A program made the position numbers and the translations under genes. From contig CAJQRC010000023.1 in the NCBI GenBank assembly GCA_905480645.1, forward strand, positions 1 to 48,653: a stretch of 48,653 nucleotides of DNA, given 5' to 3'. Numbering within the stretch: the first letter of the stretch is position 1; each line of letters opens with the position of its first letter. Under the pieces are notes generated by a model that did not search any database, was not told where the DNA came from, and saw nothing but the letters and a program-made list of their open reading frames with translations. Shown here one piece after another: positions 16,986-25,623 of the stretch. The DNA is from an uncultured Tateyamaria sp. (GTDB lineage Bacteria > Pseudomonadota > Alphaproteobacteria > Rhodobacterales > Rhodobacteraceae).

Positions 16986-18505
16986 GCGGCCCCATTGTCA
17001 GCGGGGCAGTCTTTGCACTGATCCTCGCGGCACTGGTTGCTGTGATGTCAAAAGCTAACTGGCCTATAAGTTTTGGCGTCTCTGATTGGGCAGTGGTACG
17101 GTTTACTATTTGGCAGGCTATTTTGTCGGCTTCGCTCAGTGTTGTTTTTGCAATTCCCGTTGCGCGTGCTTTAGCGCGTCGTCAATTTCAAGGACGGAGC
17201 GCATTAGTAACTTTATTGGGTGCACCATTTATTTTACCGGTTATTGTAGCCGTTTTGGGTATTTTGACTGTTTTTGGTCGAACGGGTTGGAGTAGTCAGC
17301 TGCTGGGTATCTTTGGCCTGCCACCATTGTCAATCTATGGGCTTCAGGGTGTTGTTTTAGCGCATGTTTTTTTCAATATGCCATTAGCAACAAGATTGAT
17401 TTTACAGGGCTGGCAGTCCATCCCAACAGAACAGTTTCGTTTGGTTGGTCAACTTGGATTACCACCGTATGAAGTTTTTAAAACTTTAGAATGGCCTCTG
17501 CTAAAGCAGGTACTGCCGGGAGCTCTTGCTCTTATTTTTGTTATTTGTTTGACTAGCTTTGCGGTAGCGCTCACGTTGGGTGGAGGTCCAAAATCTACAA
17601 CTATTGAATTGGCAATTTACCAGGCTTTTCGGTTTGATTTTGATCTTGGTCGAGCAGCTATTCTTTCCATACTGCAATTGGTCTTGGCAGGAACTTCTGC
17701 GATGTTGGCGCTTTGGATTTTGCCTCCAATTGTTTTACAATCAGGTTTTGATAGACCACTGGTGAGATGGGATGCACGAGGCAATTTCCCTCGCATACTC
17801 GACGCAATTTATATTGGAGTAGCGACTATATTCCTAATACTGCCTTTAAGTGCAGTAGTGGTTTATGGTTTGATTGGGTTGGTTAAAGTACCTTCTACGG
17901 TATGGTTTGCAGCGTGGACCTCTACTTGGCTTGCTGTAATAAGTACTGGCCTTTTAATTATTATGGCGTTGCCTGTATCAGCTTGGTTGGGGGGCTCAAA
18001 AAAGGGTGGTGCTGAGACACTCACGTTGCTTGGGCTTGCGGCATCGCCGTTAATGGTGGGAACGGGATGGTTTATAATTATTTATCCTTTGGCTGATCCA
18101 CAATATTTTGCTTTGCTGGTTACAGCATTAGTCAATGCCATTATGGCCTTACCTTTTGCAGTGCGGGTGCTCGTACCTGGTATGCGTCAAAGCTTAGTTG
18201 ACTATGGGCGTTTAAACATTTCTCTCGGATTGCATGGCTTTTTAGTTTGGCGAATCGTTTTGCTCCCTCGGATTCGAACTAGACTGGGGTTTGCGGCTGG
18301 TCTTGCTGCGGCAATGTCAGTTGGTGATCTTGGGGTTATAACTTTGTTTGCCAATCCTGAGTGGGCAACTTTGCCGTTGCAGATGTACCGATTAATGGGG
18401 AGCTATCAAACGACTGCGGCGTCTGGAGCGGCTTTGATTTTATTAGTACTTGCTTTGGGTCTTTTCTGGATTTGTGATTATTGGGGGCGGTATGCTGAAA
18501 GTTGA
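16961..18505 (+). CDS. thiP: thiamine ABC transporter, permease
   Basis: A 514-residue membrane protein with about twelve hydrophobic segments and two BPD_transp domains in tandem, as in E. coli ThiP. Typical EAA-like loops are seen, for example EQFRLVGQLGLPPYEVFKTLEWPLLKQ in the first half and YGRLNISLGLHGFLVWRIVLLPRIR in the second, which contact the ATPase. It moves thiamine or its phosphates across the inner membrane. The start ATG at 16961 lies inside the 3' end of thiB, so translation is coupled. The 3' end overlaps thiQ by 14 bases. Confidence 0.93.
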   Translation: MVKRAGAIGGPIVSGAVFALILAALVAVMSKANWPISFGVSDWAVVRFTIWQAILSASLSVVFAIPVARALARRQFQGRSALVTLLGAPFILPVIVAVLGILTVFGRTGWSSQLLGIFGLPPLSIYGLQGVVLAHVFFNMPLATRLILQGWQSIPTEQFRLVGQLGLPPYEVFKTLEWPLLKQVLPGALALIFVICLTSFAVALTLGGGPKSTTIELAIYQAFRFDFDLGRAAILSILQLVLAGTSAMLALWILPPIVLQSGFDRPLVRWDARGNFPRILDAIYIGVATIFLILPLSAVVVYGLIGLVKVPSTVWFAAWTSTWLAVISTGLLIIMALPVSAWLGGSKKGGAETLTLLGLAASPLMVGTGWFIIIYPLADPQYFALLVTALVNAIMALPFAVRVLVPGMRQSLVDYGRLNISLGLHGFLVWRIVLLPRIRTRLGFAAGLAAAMSVGDLGVITLFANPEWATLPLQMYRLMGSYQTTAASGAALILLVLALGLFWICDYWGRYAES

Positions 18506-19187
18506 AAGGCTAGTTGTGCAGCAAAACGATTTTAGTCTGCGCGCAGATTTTATCATTGAATCGGAATGCCATATTGCTGTTTTAGGACCTTCAGGCGCTG
18601 GAAAATCAACTTTATTGGGGGCTATCGGCGGATATGTACCCCTAAAGCAGGGTAGTGTGTTTGTGAATGGACGCAATGTCAGTAATACTCAACCAGATCA
18701 ACGCGGCATCTCAATGTTGTTTCAGGATGGTAATCTGTTTCCACATTTAACTTTAACCCAGAATGTTGGTTTGGGCTTGCGTCCAACCTTGCGTATGACC
18801 GATGCTGAAAAAGAGCAGGTGCACCAAGCGCTGATGTGTGTCGGCTTGGCTGGTTTTGAATCTCGCAAGCCTGGCGATGTTTCTGGGGGGCAGCAAAGTC
18901 GTGCTGCTTTGGCCCGAATGCTTGTTCAGGCTAAGCCGTTAATGCTGCTGGATGAACCCTTTTCGGCTCTAGGCCCCGCTTTGCGAAATGAAATGCTGGA
19001 ACTGACTTTGGAGGTCGCACGGGAGGCGAGCGCTACAATTATGATCATTACTCATGATCCCAAAGACGCTGAGCGTGCTTTAGATCAAATCTTGTTTGTG
19101 AACGCAGGCCAAGCATATTCACCAATGCCTACGGCAGATATTATGGCTGATCCACCAGTGGCGTTGAGTGCTTATCTCGGACTTTAG
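18492..19187 (+). CDS. thiQ: thiamine ABC transporter, ATP-binding protein
   Basis: A 231-residue ABC ATPase that powers ThiBP. Walker A is GPSGAGKST, the Q-loop is MLFQDGNLFPHLT, the signature is VSGGQQSRAALARML, Walker B is PLMLLDEPFSAL, and the H-loop His is in IMIITHDPKDAE. The frame is open from a TTG-type start at 18450, but the ATG at 18492 (MLKVERLVVQQ) preceded by GGGGGCGG is the right start and lies inside thiP. No terminator is clear after it; 207 bases of non-coding DNA follow. Confidence 0.94.
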   Translation: MLKVERLVVQQNDFSLRADFIIESECHIAVLGPSGAGKSTLLGAIGGYVPLKQGSVFVNGRNVSNTQPDQRGISMLFQDGNLFPHLTLTQNVGLGLRPTLRMTDAEKEQVHQALMCVGLAGFESRKPGDVSGGQQSRAALARMLVQAKPLMLLDEPFSALGPALRNEMLELTLEVAREASATIMIITHDPKDAERALDQILFVNAGQAYSPMPTADIMADPPVALSAYLGL

Positions 19188-19347
19188 GTTGTAATAATGA
19201 TATGGCTTTTACCTAAACTACTACGGCTGATATATAGGTGGCGATAAGTCTTAAATATGGCTTAGTGGAAAACGTCGCACCATTTTAAATGTCATGGCAC
19301 TCAGGTTTTAGTATATCGCTCTACCAAGATGTTTTGGGTGCCTAGCT

Positions 19348-19357
19348 CTCGATCGAG
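19348..19357. promoter_or_regulatory. CTCGATCGAG palindrome upstream of a GST gene
   Basis: A perfect 10-base palindrome lies 37 bases before the start codon of the glutathione S-transferase gene. It might be an operator for a local regulator. No regulator is adjacent and chance cannot be excluded. Confidence 0.2.
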
Positions 19358-19394
19358 CAATTATAGAATTAAAATCAATAATAAAGGAATCCTT

Positions 19395-20003
19395 ATGAAA
19401 CTGTATCACTCCCCAGCTTCTCCATTTGTGCGAAAGGTGGTTGTTTTACTCCATGAGTTAAACAAGTTTGACGATGTAGAATTAAAAACAGTGACTACGA
19501 CCGCGCTTGCTTCGGATTTAAGCTTAATAGCTGCGAATCCACTGGCTCGTTTGCCTGCACTAGAACGTTTAAACGGTGTGACTTTATATGACAGCCGAGT
19601 GATTACGACCTATTTGGATGATTTTTTTCAAGGCAAATTTTATCCTAGTGGTGATGCTCGATGGGAAACATTAACGTTGGAAGCAACCGGTGATGGAGTT
19701 ATGGATTCTGCAGTCTCTATGGTTTACGAACTTAGGCTTCGTAACGAAGCCGAACAGTCGTGTGATTGGATCGAGGCGCAGTGGGCTAAGGTCGAGCGGG
19801 GATTGGATGCACTTAATGACCACTGGTTGCATCATCTGTCTGGTCCGATTTGTATGGGCCATATTTCGGTGGCCTGCGCACTTGGCTATCTTGATTTTAG
19901 GCATAAAAGTCGGTTTTGGCGTAAAGATCGCGAACAATTAGCAAGTTGGTATTCAAAATTCTCTCAAAGGCGATCCATGCAGGTAACAGAACCAGATGGT
20001 TAA
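19395..20003 (+). CDS. glutathione S-transferase family protein
   Basis: A 202-residue two-domain GST. The N-terminal thioredoxin-like part begins MKLYHSPASPFVRKVVVLLHE, with the Ser/Pro glutathione-binding segment, and NPLARLPALERLNGVTLYDSR carries the conserved cis-Pro and Ser-Arg that hold glutathione. The C-terminal helical half contains CDWIEAQWAKVERGLDAL. The start at 19395 follows AAGGA; the open frame upstream is not coding. Substrate is unknown. It precedes petABC on the same strand but is separated by 290 bases of structured leader, so it is probably an independent unit. Confidence 0.9.
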   Translation: MKLYHSPASPFVRKVVVLLHELNKFDDVELKTVTTTALASDLSLIAANPLARLPALERLNGVTLYDSRVITTYLDDFFQGKFYPSGDARWETLTLEATGDGVMDSAVSMVYELRLRNEAEQSCDWIEAQWAKVERGLDALNDHWLHHLSGPICMGHISVACALGYLDFRHKSRFWRKDREQLASWYSKFSQRRSMQVTEPDG

Positions 20004-20054
20004 TTGTGATTAGAGCTTATTTGTTTGTAGATTCTTGTGATCGTAGATTTAGGG

Positions 20055-20292
20055 GTGACTATTACATAAATGTCTTTAGTAACCTTTACGAAAGCTGATT
20101 TTAGCATGACGATAGACGGGCCTGGTTAAATGGCTTGAAGGTATCGGAACAGCCCCTGCGACCACTTGCGCCAGTTTGTGTGCTGGACGTGAGCGGTTCA
20201 CCCCGCTAGATAGCCCCTTGAAAAGCTCCATGCTGTTGTGGAGCTAGTCACATAATGACCCTTTGGGTTGTAGGAAACTGGAGAAGTCCCCC
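20055..20292 (+). ncRNA. hairpin-rich leader of the petABC operon (candidate cis-RNA)
   Basis: This non-coding gap holds several stem-loops in the sense of petA. Stem A pairs CCAG with CTGG (20171-20186), stem B AGCGG with CCGCT (20192-20207), stem C AGCTCCA with TGGAGCT (20224-20245, a perfect 7-bp stem), and stem D ACCC with GGGT (20258-20268). GTGACTA (20055-20061) is also perfectly complementary to TAGTCAC (20245-20251), which could close the whole array. No T run follows stem C, so it is not a plain terminator. I do not recognise a known riboswitch. The petA ribosome binding site GGAG is at 20279-20282. A promoter or protein-binding role for these repeats is equally possible. Confidence 0.4.
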
Positions 20293-20856
20293 GTGTCCCA
20301 CGCAGATGAAGAACACGAAAGCAGTCGACGCGATTTTCTGTACTATGCCACCGGTGGTGCCGGTGTGGTGGTTGCCGGTGCTGCTATATGGCCTTTGGTC
20401 GATCAAATGAACCCTTCAGCCGATGTTTTGGCACTATCGTCAATTAGAGTTGACATTAGCAGTGTTGAACCTGGAACTCAGTTAACCGTCAAATGGTTGG
20501 GTAAACCAGTCTTTATTCGTCGGCGGTTACCAGAAGAGATTGAAGAAGCACGTGCCGTGGAAATAAATGAATTGCCCGACCCTTTGGCGGAAAACGCCAA
20601 CCTTCCGTCTAACGCAGACGCTGCTGATATTAATCGCTCTCTCGACGAAGCAGGCGAATGGCTCGTCATGATGGGTGTTTGCACCCATCTTGGGTGCGTA
20701 CCATTAGGAGATGCGGGAGAATTTGGCGGCTGGTTCTGTCCATGTCACGGATCGCATTACGACACTGCCGGCCGTATCCGCAAAGGACCTGCACCGACTA
20801 ACCTACCAGTGCCTGTTGCTTTATTCGTGGACGAAACCACGATCCAACTCGGTTAA
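20293..20856 (+). CDS. petA: ubiquinol-cytochrome c reductase iron-sulfur subunit (Rieske)
   Basis: The Rieske [2Fe-2S] subunit of the bc1 complex, which takes the first electron from quinol at the Qo site. 187 residues. A twin-arginine signal-anchor ([24 protein letters not shown]) is at residues 11-34, and the two cluster-binding boxes are CTHLGC (130-135) and CPCHGS (149-154), all four ligands present. The open frame starts earlier, but GTG at 20293 with GGAG ten bases before it gives [16 protein letters not shown], the N terminus of Rhodobacter PetA. petB follows after 13 bases. It is the first gene of petABC, with a complex leader. Confidence 0.97.
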   Translation: MSHADEEHESSRRDFLYYATGGAGVVVAGAAIWPLVDQMNPSADVLALSSIRVDISSVEPGTQLTVKWLGKPVFIRRRLPEEIEEARAVEINELPDPLAENANLPSNADAADINRSLDEAGEWLVMMGVCTHLGCVPLGDAGEFGGWFCPCHGSHYDTAGRIRKGPAPTNLPVPVALFVDETTIQLG

Positions 20857-20869
20857 GGGAGATTTAACC

Positions 20870-22213
20870 ATGGGTGGAATTCCTCACGATCATTACGAAC
20901 CAAAGTCCGCTTGGGAAAAGGGTCTTGCTAAAAGATTACCTATCTTAGGATTGCTTTACGACACGTTGATGCTCCCAACGCCTAAAAATCTAAATTGGAT
21001 GTGGATTTGGGGTATCGTGCTGACTTTCTGTTTAGTACTTCAAATAATCACTGGCGTTGTGCTCGCAATGCATTACACGCCGCAGGTCGATTTAGCCTTT
21101 GCTTCTATTGAGCACATTATGCGTGACGTCAATGGAGGCCATATGCTCCGTTATATTCACACAAATGGTGCGTCATTGTTCTTCATCGCTGTTTATGCTC
21201 ACATTTTCCGAGGTCTGTACTACGGATCCTATAAAGCACCGCGGGAGATTACGTGGATTATAGGCATGCTGATATACCTGTTGATGATGGGCACTGCTTT
21301 TATGGGTTACGTTTTACCATGGGGACAAATGTCGTTTTGGGGTGCAACCGTTATTACCGGCCTTTTTGGTGCAATTCCTTTCATTGGCGAAGCTTTGCAA
21401 ACATGGCTGCTTGGTGGTCCTGCTGTGGATAACGCTACACTGAACCGTTTCTTTAGCCTGCATTATCTTCTACCTTTTGTGATAGCAGGTCTTGTTATCC
21501 TCCATATCTGGGCTTTCCATACCACTGGAAATAACAACCCCACTGGCGTTGAGGTTCGTCGCGCTTCAAAAGAAGAGGCAGCAAAAGATACGCTTCCGTT
21601 CTGGCCTTATTTTGTAATCAAGGATTTGTTCGCCCTCGCTGTAATTTTAGCCGTTTTCTTTGCAGTCGTTGGTTTTATGCCAAACTACCTTGGTCACCCA
21701 GATAACTACATCGAAGCTAACCCGCTCGCCACGCCTGCGCACATCGTTCCTGAATGGTATTTCCTACCATTCTACGCAATTCTGCGTGCGTTTACTTCAG
21801 ACGTTTGGGTTGTGATTGGTGCGAGCTGGATCACTGGCGGTATCATCGATGCAAAATTCTTTGGAGTTTTGGCGATGTTTGGAGCAATCGCAGTGATGGC
21901 TTTGGCTCCTTGGCTAGACACATCATCAATTCGTTCGGGTCGTTTTCGTCCCATGTTTAAATGGTGGTTCGCTCTGTTGGTAATTGATTTCTTTGCGTTA
22001 ATGTGGCTGGGCGCTATGCCTGCGGAGGAACCGTACGCCAGCCTGTCGCTAATAGCTTCGGCCTATTGGTTCGCTTACTTCCTAATTATTTTGCCTCTGT
22101 TGGGTGTGATTGAGAAACCAGATGCGCAACCAACAACTATCGAAGATGATTTTGCTGCACACTATGGCGGTGATGACGGAGGCTCTGCCCCATCAGCACA
22201 GCCTGCAGAATAA
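20870..22213 (+). CDS. petB: ubiquinol-cytochrome c reductase cytochrome b subunit
   Basis: Cytochrome b of the bc1 complex, 447 residues with eight membrane helices and the Qo and Qi sites. The heme-ligand histidines are in the [17 protein letters not shown] region of helix B and in [20 protein letters not shown] of helix D. The Qo motif is [13 protein letters not shown]. The start ATG at 20870 follows AGGGAG by eight bases; the frame upstream lies antiphase within petA and is not used. A C-terminal tail ([23 protein letters not shown]) is acidic and charged. petC starts 13 bases later. Confidence 0.97.
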   Translation: MGGIPHDHYEPKSAWEKGLAKRLPILGLLYDTLMLPTPKNLNWMWIWGIVLTFCLVLQIITGVVLAMHYTPQVDLAFASIEHIMRDVNGGHMLRYIHTNGASLFFIAVYAHIFRGLYYGSYKAPREITWIIGMLIYLLMMGTAFMGYVLPWGQMSFWGATVITGLFGAIPFIGEALQTWLLGGPAVDNATLNRFFSLHYLLPFVIAGLVILHIWAFHTTGNNNPTGVEVRRASKEEAAKDTLPFWPYFVIKDLFALAVILAVFFAVVGFMPNYLGHPDNYIEANPLATPAHIVPEWYFLPFYAILRAFTSDVWVVIGASWITGGIIDAKFFGVLAMFGAIAVMALAPWLDTSSIRSGRFRPMFKWWFALLVIDFFALMWLGAMPAEEPYASLSLIASAYWFAYFLIILPLLGVIEKPDAQPTTIEDDFAAHYGGDDGGSAPSAQPAE

Positions 22214-22226
22214 GGAGAGACTGCAG

Positions 22227-23015
22227 ATGTTGAAAAAACTCGCAGTAAGCATTGTCGCAACTCTTTCGCTTTCAGCGGGAGCCATGGCAGCAGGTGGATC
22301 TGGCCATGTGGATAATGTAGACTTTTCATTCGATGGACCATTTGGAACCTATGATGAAAACCAGCTGCAACGGGGTCTTCAAATTTACACAGAGATTTGC
22401 TCTGGTTGTCATGGTCTCAAATTTTTACCCATCCGTACTTTGGGTGATGATGGTGGCCCGCATTTACCTGAGGATCAGGTCCGAGCTTACGCAGACTACT
22501 ATGAGGTCTTTGATGCGGATCTGGATGATTACAGAGCAGCAACCCCTAATGATAACTTTCCGGGCTCTTCACTGGAGAATGCACCGGATCTAACAATGAT
22601 GGCAAAAGCACGAGCTGGCTTTCATGGTCCTTACGGTTTGGGTATTAACCAATTTATTCACGGCATTGGCGGTGCTGATTATATTGCGTCGCTCTTGCAA
22701 GGCTATACTGGTGAAGAAAAAGAAGAAGCAGGTACGGTCCTTTATGAAAACACGACCTACCCCGGGGGTTGGATAGCAATGGCACCACCGCTTTATGGTG
22801 AGGATCTTGACTATGCGGACGGTCATTCCAACGACTTACAGCACCTCTCGGAAGACGTAGCTGCATTTTTAATGTGGACAGCCGAACCGAAAATGATGGC
22901 GCGTAAGCAGGCTGGTTTCGTTGGCGTGCTATTTCTGACAATTCTATCTGTGCTACTATATCTGACCAATAAGCGGCTTTGGGCACCGATAAAGGCGCGC
23001 TACAAAAAAACCTGA
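22227..23015 (+). CDS. petC: ubiquinol-cytochrome c reductase cytochrome c1 subunit
   Basis: Cytochrome c1 of the bc1 complex, 262 residues. A signal peptide (cut after AMA, residue 21) is followed by the heme box CSGCH (58-62). The axial Met is Met185 in WIAMAPPLYG. A C-terminal membrane anchor (AGFVGVLFLTILSVLLYL) precedes a basic tail, as in the family. Start: the ATG at 22227 after GGAGAG; the longer frame (to 22110) runs through petB antiphase. The gene ends the operon and is followed by a good terminator. Confidence 0.97.
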   Translation: MLKKLAVSIVATLSLSAGAMAAGGSGHVDNVDFSFDGPFGTYDENQLQRGLQIYTEICSGCHGLKFLPIRTLGDDGGPHLPEDQVRAYADYYEVFDADLDDYRAATPNDNFPGSSLENAPDLTMMAKARAGFHGPYGLGINQFIHGIGGADYIASLLQGYTGEEKEEAGTVLYENTTYPGGWIAMAPPLYGEDLDYADGHSNDLQHLSEDVAAFLMWTAEPKMMARKQAGFVGVLFLTILSVLLYLTNKRLWAPIKARYKKT

Positions 23016-23034
23016 TAATACTGAAACTAAGATT

Positions 23035-23067
23035 ATAAGTCCTGCTGTCTCGCAGGGCTTATATTTT
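23035..23067 (+). terminator. intrinsic terminator of petABC
   Basis: An 11-bp stem (23035-23045 with 23052-23062, one G-T wobble) with a 6-base loop TGTCTC is followed by ATTTT. It lies 20 bases after the petC stop codon. Confidence 0.75.
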
Positions 23068-23207
23068 GGGATTAGGTAGTTATTTTTATTTAAGTCAAAT
23101 TCCAATGGAGCGTTTTTTTGATTCTGGTTTTTAAAGCTTCCCTTAATTTTGCACTTGATTATTGGGGCACCAAGACACTTAAACCGTTAGTAAGCTCTTC
23201 CATAGAG

Positions 23208-24455
23208 TTAAGCTATTAATTGAATATCTGTATGTGACTTAATCTTTGTTGATACTAGCTGTCCCTCTGGATGAGCGACATCAAAAGTGACTTCTGCAAA
23301 TTGTGCCGTGCGTCCCATATTAGAGCTCTCCATTAAAATTTGATGAGTTTGCCCAACTTGTGCGGCAAGGTGCTGCTTTACTTGACGTATTCCTGTGGCA
23401 CGTAGTTGAGCTGCGCGTTGTTTGATTATTGTACCTTTTACTTGCGGCATACGTGACGCCGGTGTGTTTGGTCGAGGCGAATAGGGAAAAACATGAAGCC
23501 AAGTGAGATCACACTCGTCCACCAGCTTAAGCGAATTTTCGAATTGTGCATTGGTTTCTGTTGGAAAGCCTGCGATTATATCTGCCCCAAACGTCATATC
23601 TGGACGTAGTTTGCGCGCTTCCTCAGAAAAACTGATCGCATCATCGCGTAGATGTCGTCTTTTCATTCGTTTTAAAATTAAGTTGTCGCCATGTTGTAGG
23701 CTCAAATGCAGATGTGGCATTAAGCGAGGTTCGGTTGCGATGGCTTGCATGAGGGCCTGGTCGACCTCAATCGAATCAATTGAACTTATTCGTAGTCTGG
23801 GCAAATCAGGAACTAGCTTAAGGATTCGCAGCACCAAGTCTCCTAATCGGGGAGCTGAGGGCAAGTCTGCTCCCCAGGACGTTAAATCAACACCTGTCAG
23901 CACAACCTCATTATAACCTTGGTTCACTAATCGCTTGATTTGATCCACTATAACGCCTGCTGGGACTGAACGTGAATTACCACGTCCAAAAGGGATGATG
24001 CAGAAAGTACATCTGTGATCGCATCCGTTCTGAACTTGAACATAAGCGCGGCTACGAGTTCCAAAGCCGTCAATGAGATGCCCTGCTGTCTCTTTAACTG
24101 ACATGATATCGTCCACCTGGACAGGCTCTGTTTCTAGGTTGCCATTTAGTCCCACCCAAGTGCTTGCCAGCATTTTCTCAGTATTGCCAATAACGGTATT
24201 TACTTCGTCCATAGCGGCAAATGTTTGAGGCTCTATTTGTGCGGCGCAACCTGTAACAATTATTTTAGACTCAGGGTGAGAACGGCGTAGTTTACGAATA
24301 TCCTGTCTGGCCTTTCTTACCGCTTCTGCTGTTACTGCGCAGGTATTTATAACAATGGTATTTTCTAAGCCCGCTTGTTCTGCTAACTCCGCCATCGCTT
24401 TAGTTTCATAAGCATTGAGACGGCAGCCGTGATTTGAGAAAATAGGTGTTTTCAT
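23208..24455 (-). CDS. mtaB: tRNA t6A37 methylthiotransferase (MtaB)
   Basis: Radical-SAM enzyme that adds a methylthio group to t6A37 of tRNAs (MiaB family, MtaB subgroup). 415 residues. The N-terminal UPF0004 domain supplies three cluster cysteines (NHGCRLN near residue 11, INTCAVT, VTGCAAQ), and the radical SAM cluster motif is CDHRCTFC near residues 144-151. The C-terminal TRAM-like tail is short. It overlaps dapF by four bases (ATGA), with dapF upstream, so the two are cotranscribed. This pairing is usual in alphaproteobacteria. The distinction from MiaB and RimO rests on overall pattern. Confidence 0.93.
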   Translation of the reverse strand: MKTPIFSNHGCRLNAYETKAMAELAEQAGLENTIVINTCAVTAEAVRKARQDIRKLRRSHPESKIIVTGCAAQIEPQTFAAMDEVNTVIGNTEKMLASTWVGLNGNLETEPVQVDDIMSVKETAGHLIDGFGTRSRAYVQVQNGCDHRCTFCIIPFGRGNSRSVPAGVIVDQIKRLVNQGYNEVVLTGVDLTSWGADLPSAPRLGDLVLRILKLVPDLPRLRISSIDSIEVDQALMQAIATEPRLMPHLHLSLQHGDNLILKRMKRRHLRDDAISFSEEARKLRPDMTFGADIIAGFPTETNAQFENSLKLVDECDLTWLHVFPYSPRPNTPASRMPQVKGTIIKQRAAQLRATGIRQVKQHLAAQVGQTHQILMESSNMGRTAQFAEVTFDVAHPEGQLVSTKIKSHTDIQLIA

Positions 24456-25291
24456 AATTTTTTCAGAAAAGATTGTGTTAGAGTGCCATTAAATACGTGG
24501 GCTGTTGGACCAGTCATCCAAACGCCATTCTTCCGCCAGTCTATATGAAGTATCCCACCGTCTAGTTCTATTTTTACACTATGGCTTGTCAGACCTCTCC
24601 GTACTGCAGCCACAGCAGTGGCACATGAAGATGAACCCGAGGCCAAGGTGAGGCCTGTTCCGCGTTCCCAGACGCGCATACGAATATGATCTCTCCCTAT
24701 GATCTGAGCAAATTGAACATTAGTACGTTCTGGAAATAATGGGTGGTGCTCTATCTCAGCGCCCCGATTAATAACATCGGTGGTATGTATATCGTCCACA
24801 AAAAATGTGCAGTGTGGATTGCCCATGCCTGTCGCAACGGGTGTACCATTAATCGGAAGGGATAAGGTGTCTGTTTCATGAGAGAGTGGAATATCTTGCC
24901 ATTCCAGCTGGGGCTGACCCATGTTGACTGAGATAGTGCCATCTTTATTTTGCTCAGCGCGAAGTATGCCGCGACCTGCAATTGTGATGTCGAGCACTTT
25001 TTTATGTGAATGTGTCATTTCATGTGCTGCAATACAGCGTGTGGCATTTCCGCAAGCAGCCGACTGAGACCCGTCTGCGTTGTAGAATGTAATTGTTAGG
25101 TCATTTCCTTTTGTGATTACAGCAAGCTGATCAAACCCAACCCCAAGGTGCCGATCCGCCAACGCTATCACCAAATTGGGCGTTACTTTTACATTAGAAA
25201 CACGAGTGTCTATTACAACAAAATCGTTGCCAAGACCGTGCATTTTCATAAACGGCCAACCAGAGGTGTTTTGATCACTCATTCGCTGCAT
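24452..25291 (-). CDS. dapF: diaminopimelate epimerase
   Basis: Converts LL- to meso-diaminopimelate for lysine and peptidoglycan, without cofactor, using two cysteines. About 279 residues. The two catalytic Cys are in NADGSQSAACGNATRC (near 80) and in ASGSSSCATAVAAV (near 225). MHGLGNDFVVID at the start is family-typical. The start is unclear: ATG at 25291 (MQRMSDQ) and ATG at 25282 (MSDQNTS) both have weak ribosome binding sites. Upstream is a 98-base gap to the tRNA gene on the other strand. Confidence 0.95.
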   Translation of the reverse strand: MQRMSDQNTSGWPFMKMHGLGNDFVVIDTRVSNVKVTPNLVIALADRHLGVGFDQLAVITKGNDLTITFYNADGSQSAACGNATRCIAAHEMTHSHKKVLDITIAGRGILRAEQNKDGTISVNMGQPQLEWQDIPLSHETDTLSLPINGTPVATGMGNPHCTFFVDDIHTTDVINRGAEIEHHPLFPERTNVQFAQIIGRDHIRMRVWERGTGLTLASGSSSCATAVAAVRRGLTSHSVKIELDGGILHIDWRKNGVWMTGPTAHVFNGTLTQSFLKKL

Positions 25292-25343
25292 ATAGCGATG
25301 TGATTGAAATGAATCTAGTATGTCGCAGCGAAACCTTAGGCTT

Positions 25344-25376
25344 TTGACTTGACCCTACCTCCGACCCTCTCTAATT
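25344..25376 (+). promoter_or_regulatory. probable tRNA-Lys promoter
   Basis: A -35-like TTGACT/TTGACC (25344-25354) is followed by TCTAAT/CTAATT (25370-25376), 14-19 bases before the tRNA gene. The spacing between the best -35 and -10 choices is 15-16 bases, so exact boxes are uncertain. Confidence 0.4.
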
Positions 25377-25389
25377 GAGCCGCGTAGTG

Positions 25390-25465
25390 GGGCCGTTAGC
25401 TCAGTTGGTAGAGCAGCTGACTTTTAATCAGCGGGTCGCAGGTTCGATCCCTGCACGGCTCACCA
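25390..25465 (+). tRNA. tRNA-Lys (UUU)
   Basis: A 76-base tRNA with the acceptor stem GGGCCGT paired with ACGGCTC (one G-T), a D arm GCTCAGTTGGTAGAGC, an anticodon stem GCTGA/TCAGC with loop CTTTTAA, a T arm GCAGG-TTCGATC-CCTGC and an encoded CCA at the 3' end. The anticodon TTT is at 25423-25425, which reads AAA/AAG lysine codons. Confidence 0.98.
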
Positions 25466-25491
25466 TTTTGCAAACACAATTGTATTGTTTT

Positions 25492-25517
25492 TCAGGGAAT
25501 ACCCTGGTTTCTTTTTT
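25492..25517 (+). terminator. intrinsic terminator of tRNA-Lys
   Basis: The stem CAGGG-AATA-CCCTG (25493-25506) is followed by GTTTCTTTTTT. It lies 27 bases after the tRNA end and before the flavoprotein gene. Confidence 0.8.
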
Positions 25518-25623
25518 CTGATCAGTCTCCCATTCATTGGCGCAATTGAAATTTCATCACAAAAAACGCTGTGCATGACGTTTCAGGTGTGGTGTTTATG
25601 GATCGGTGGTGTAGGGAGCGTAA

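Noticed and set aside
20255-20409. Short ORF overlapping petA start (ATG with GGAG from the third hairpin)
   Set aside because: It is out of frame with petA and fits no family. The ATG is well spaced from GGAG, but the frame is a shadow of the real petA coding sequence; it would need ribosome profiling to be believed.
20711-20869. Long N-terminal extension of cytochrome b
   Set aside because: The sequence upstream of 20870 is antiphase to petA, and the ATG at 20870 has a clear ribosome binding site and the family N terminus.
25376-25620. Phage attachment site at the tRNA-Lys gene
   Set aside because: No integrase, no duplicated tRNA 3' end and no prophage genes are near.
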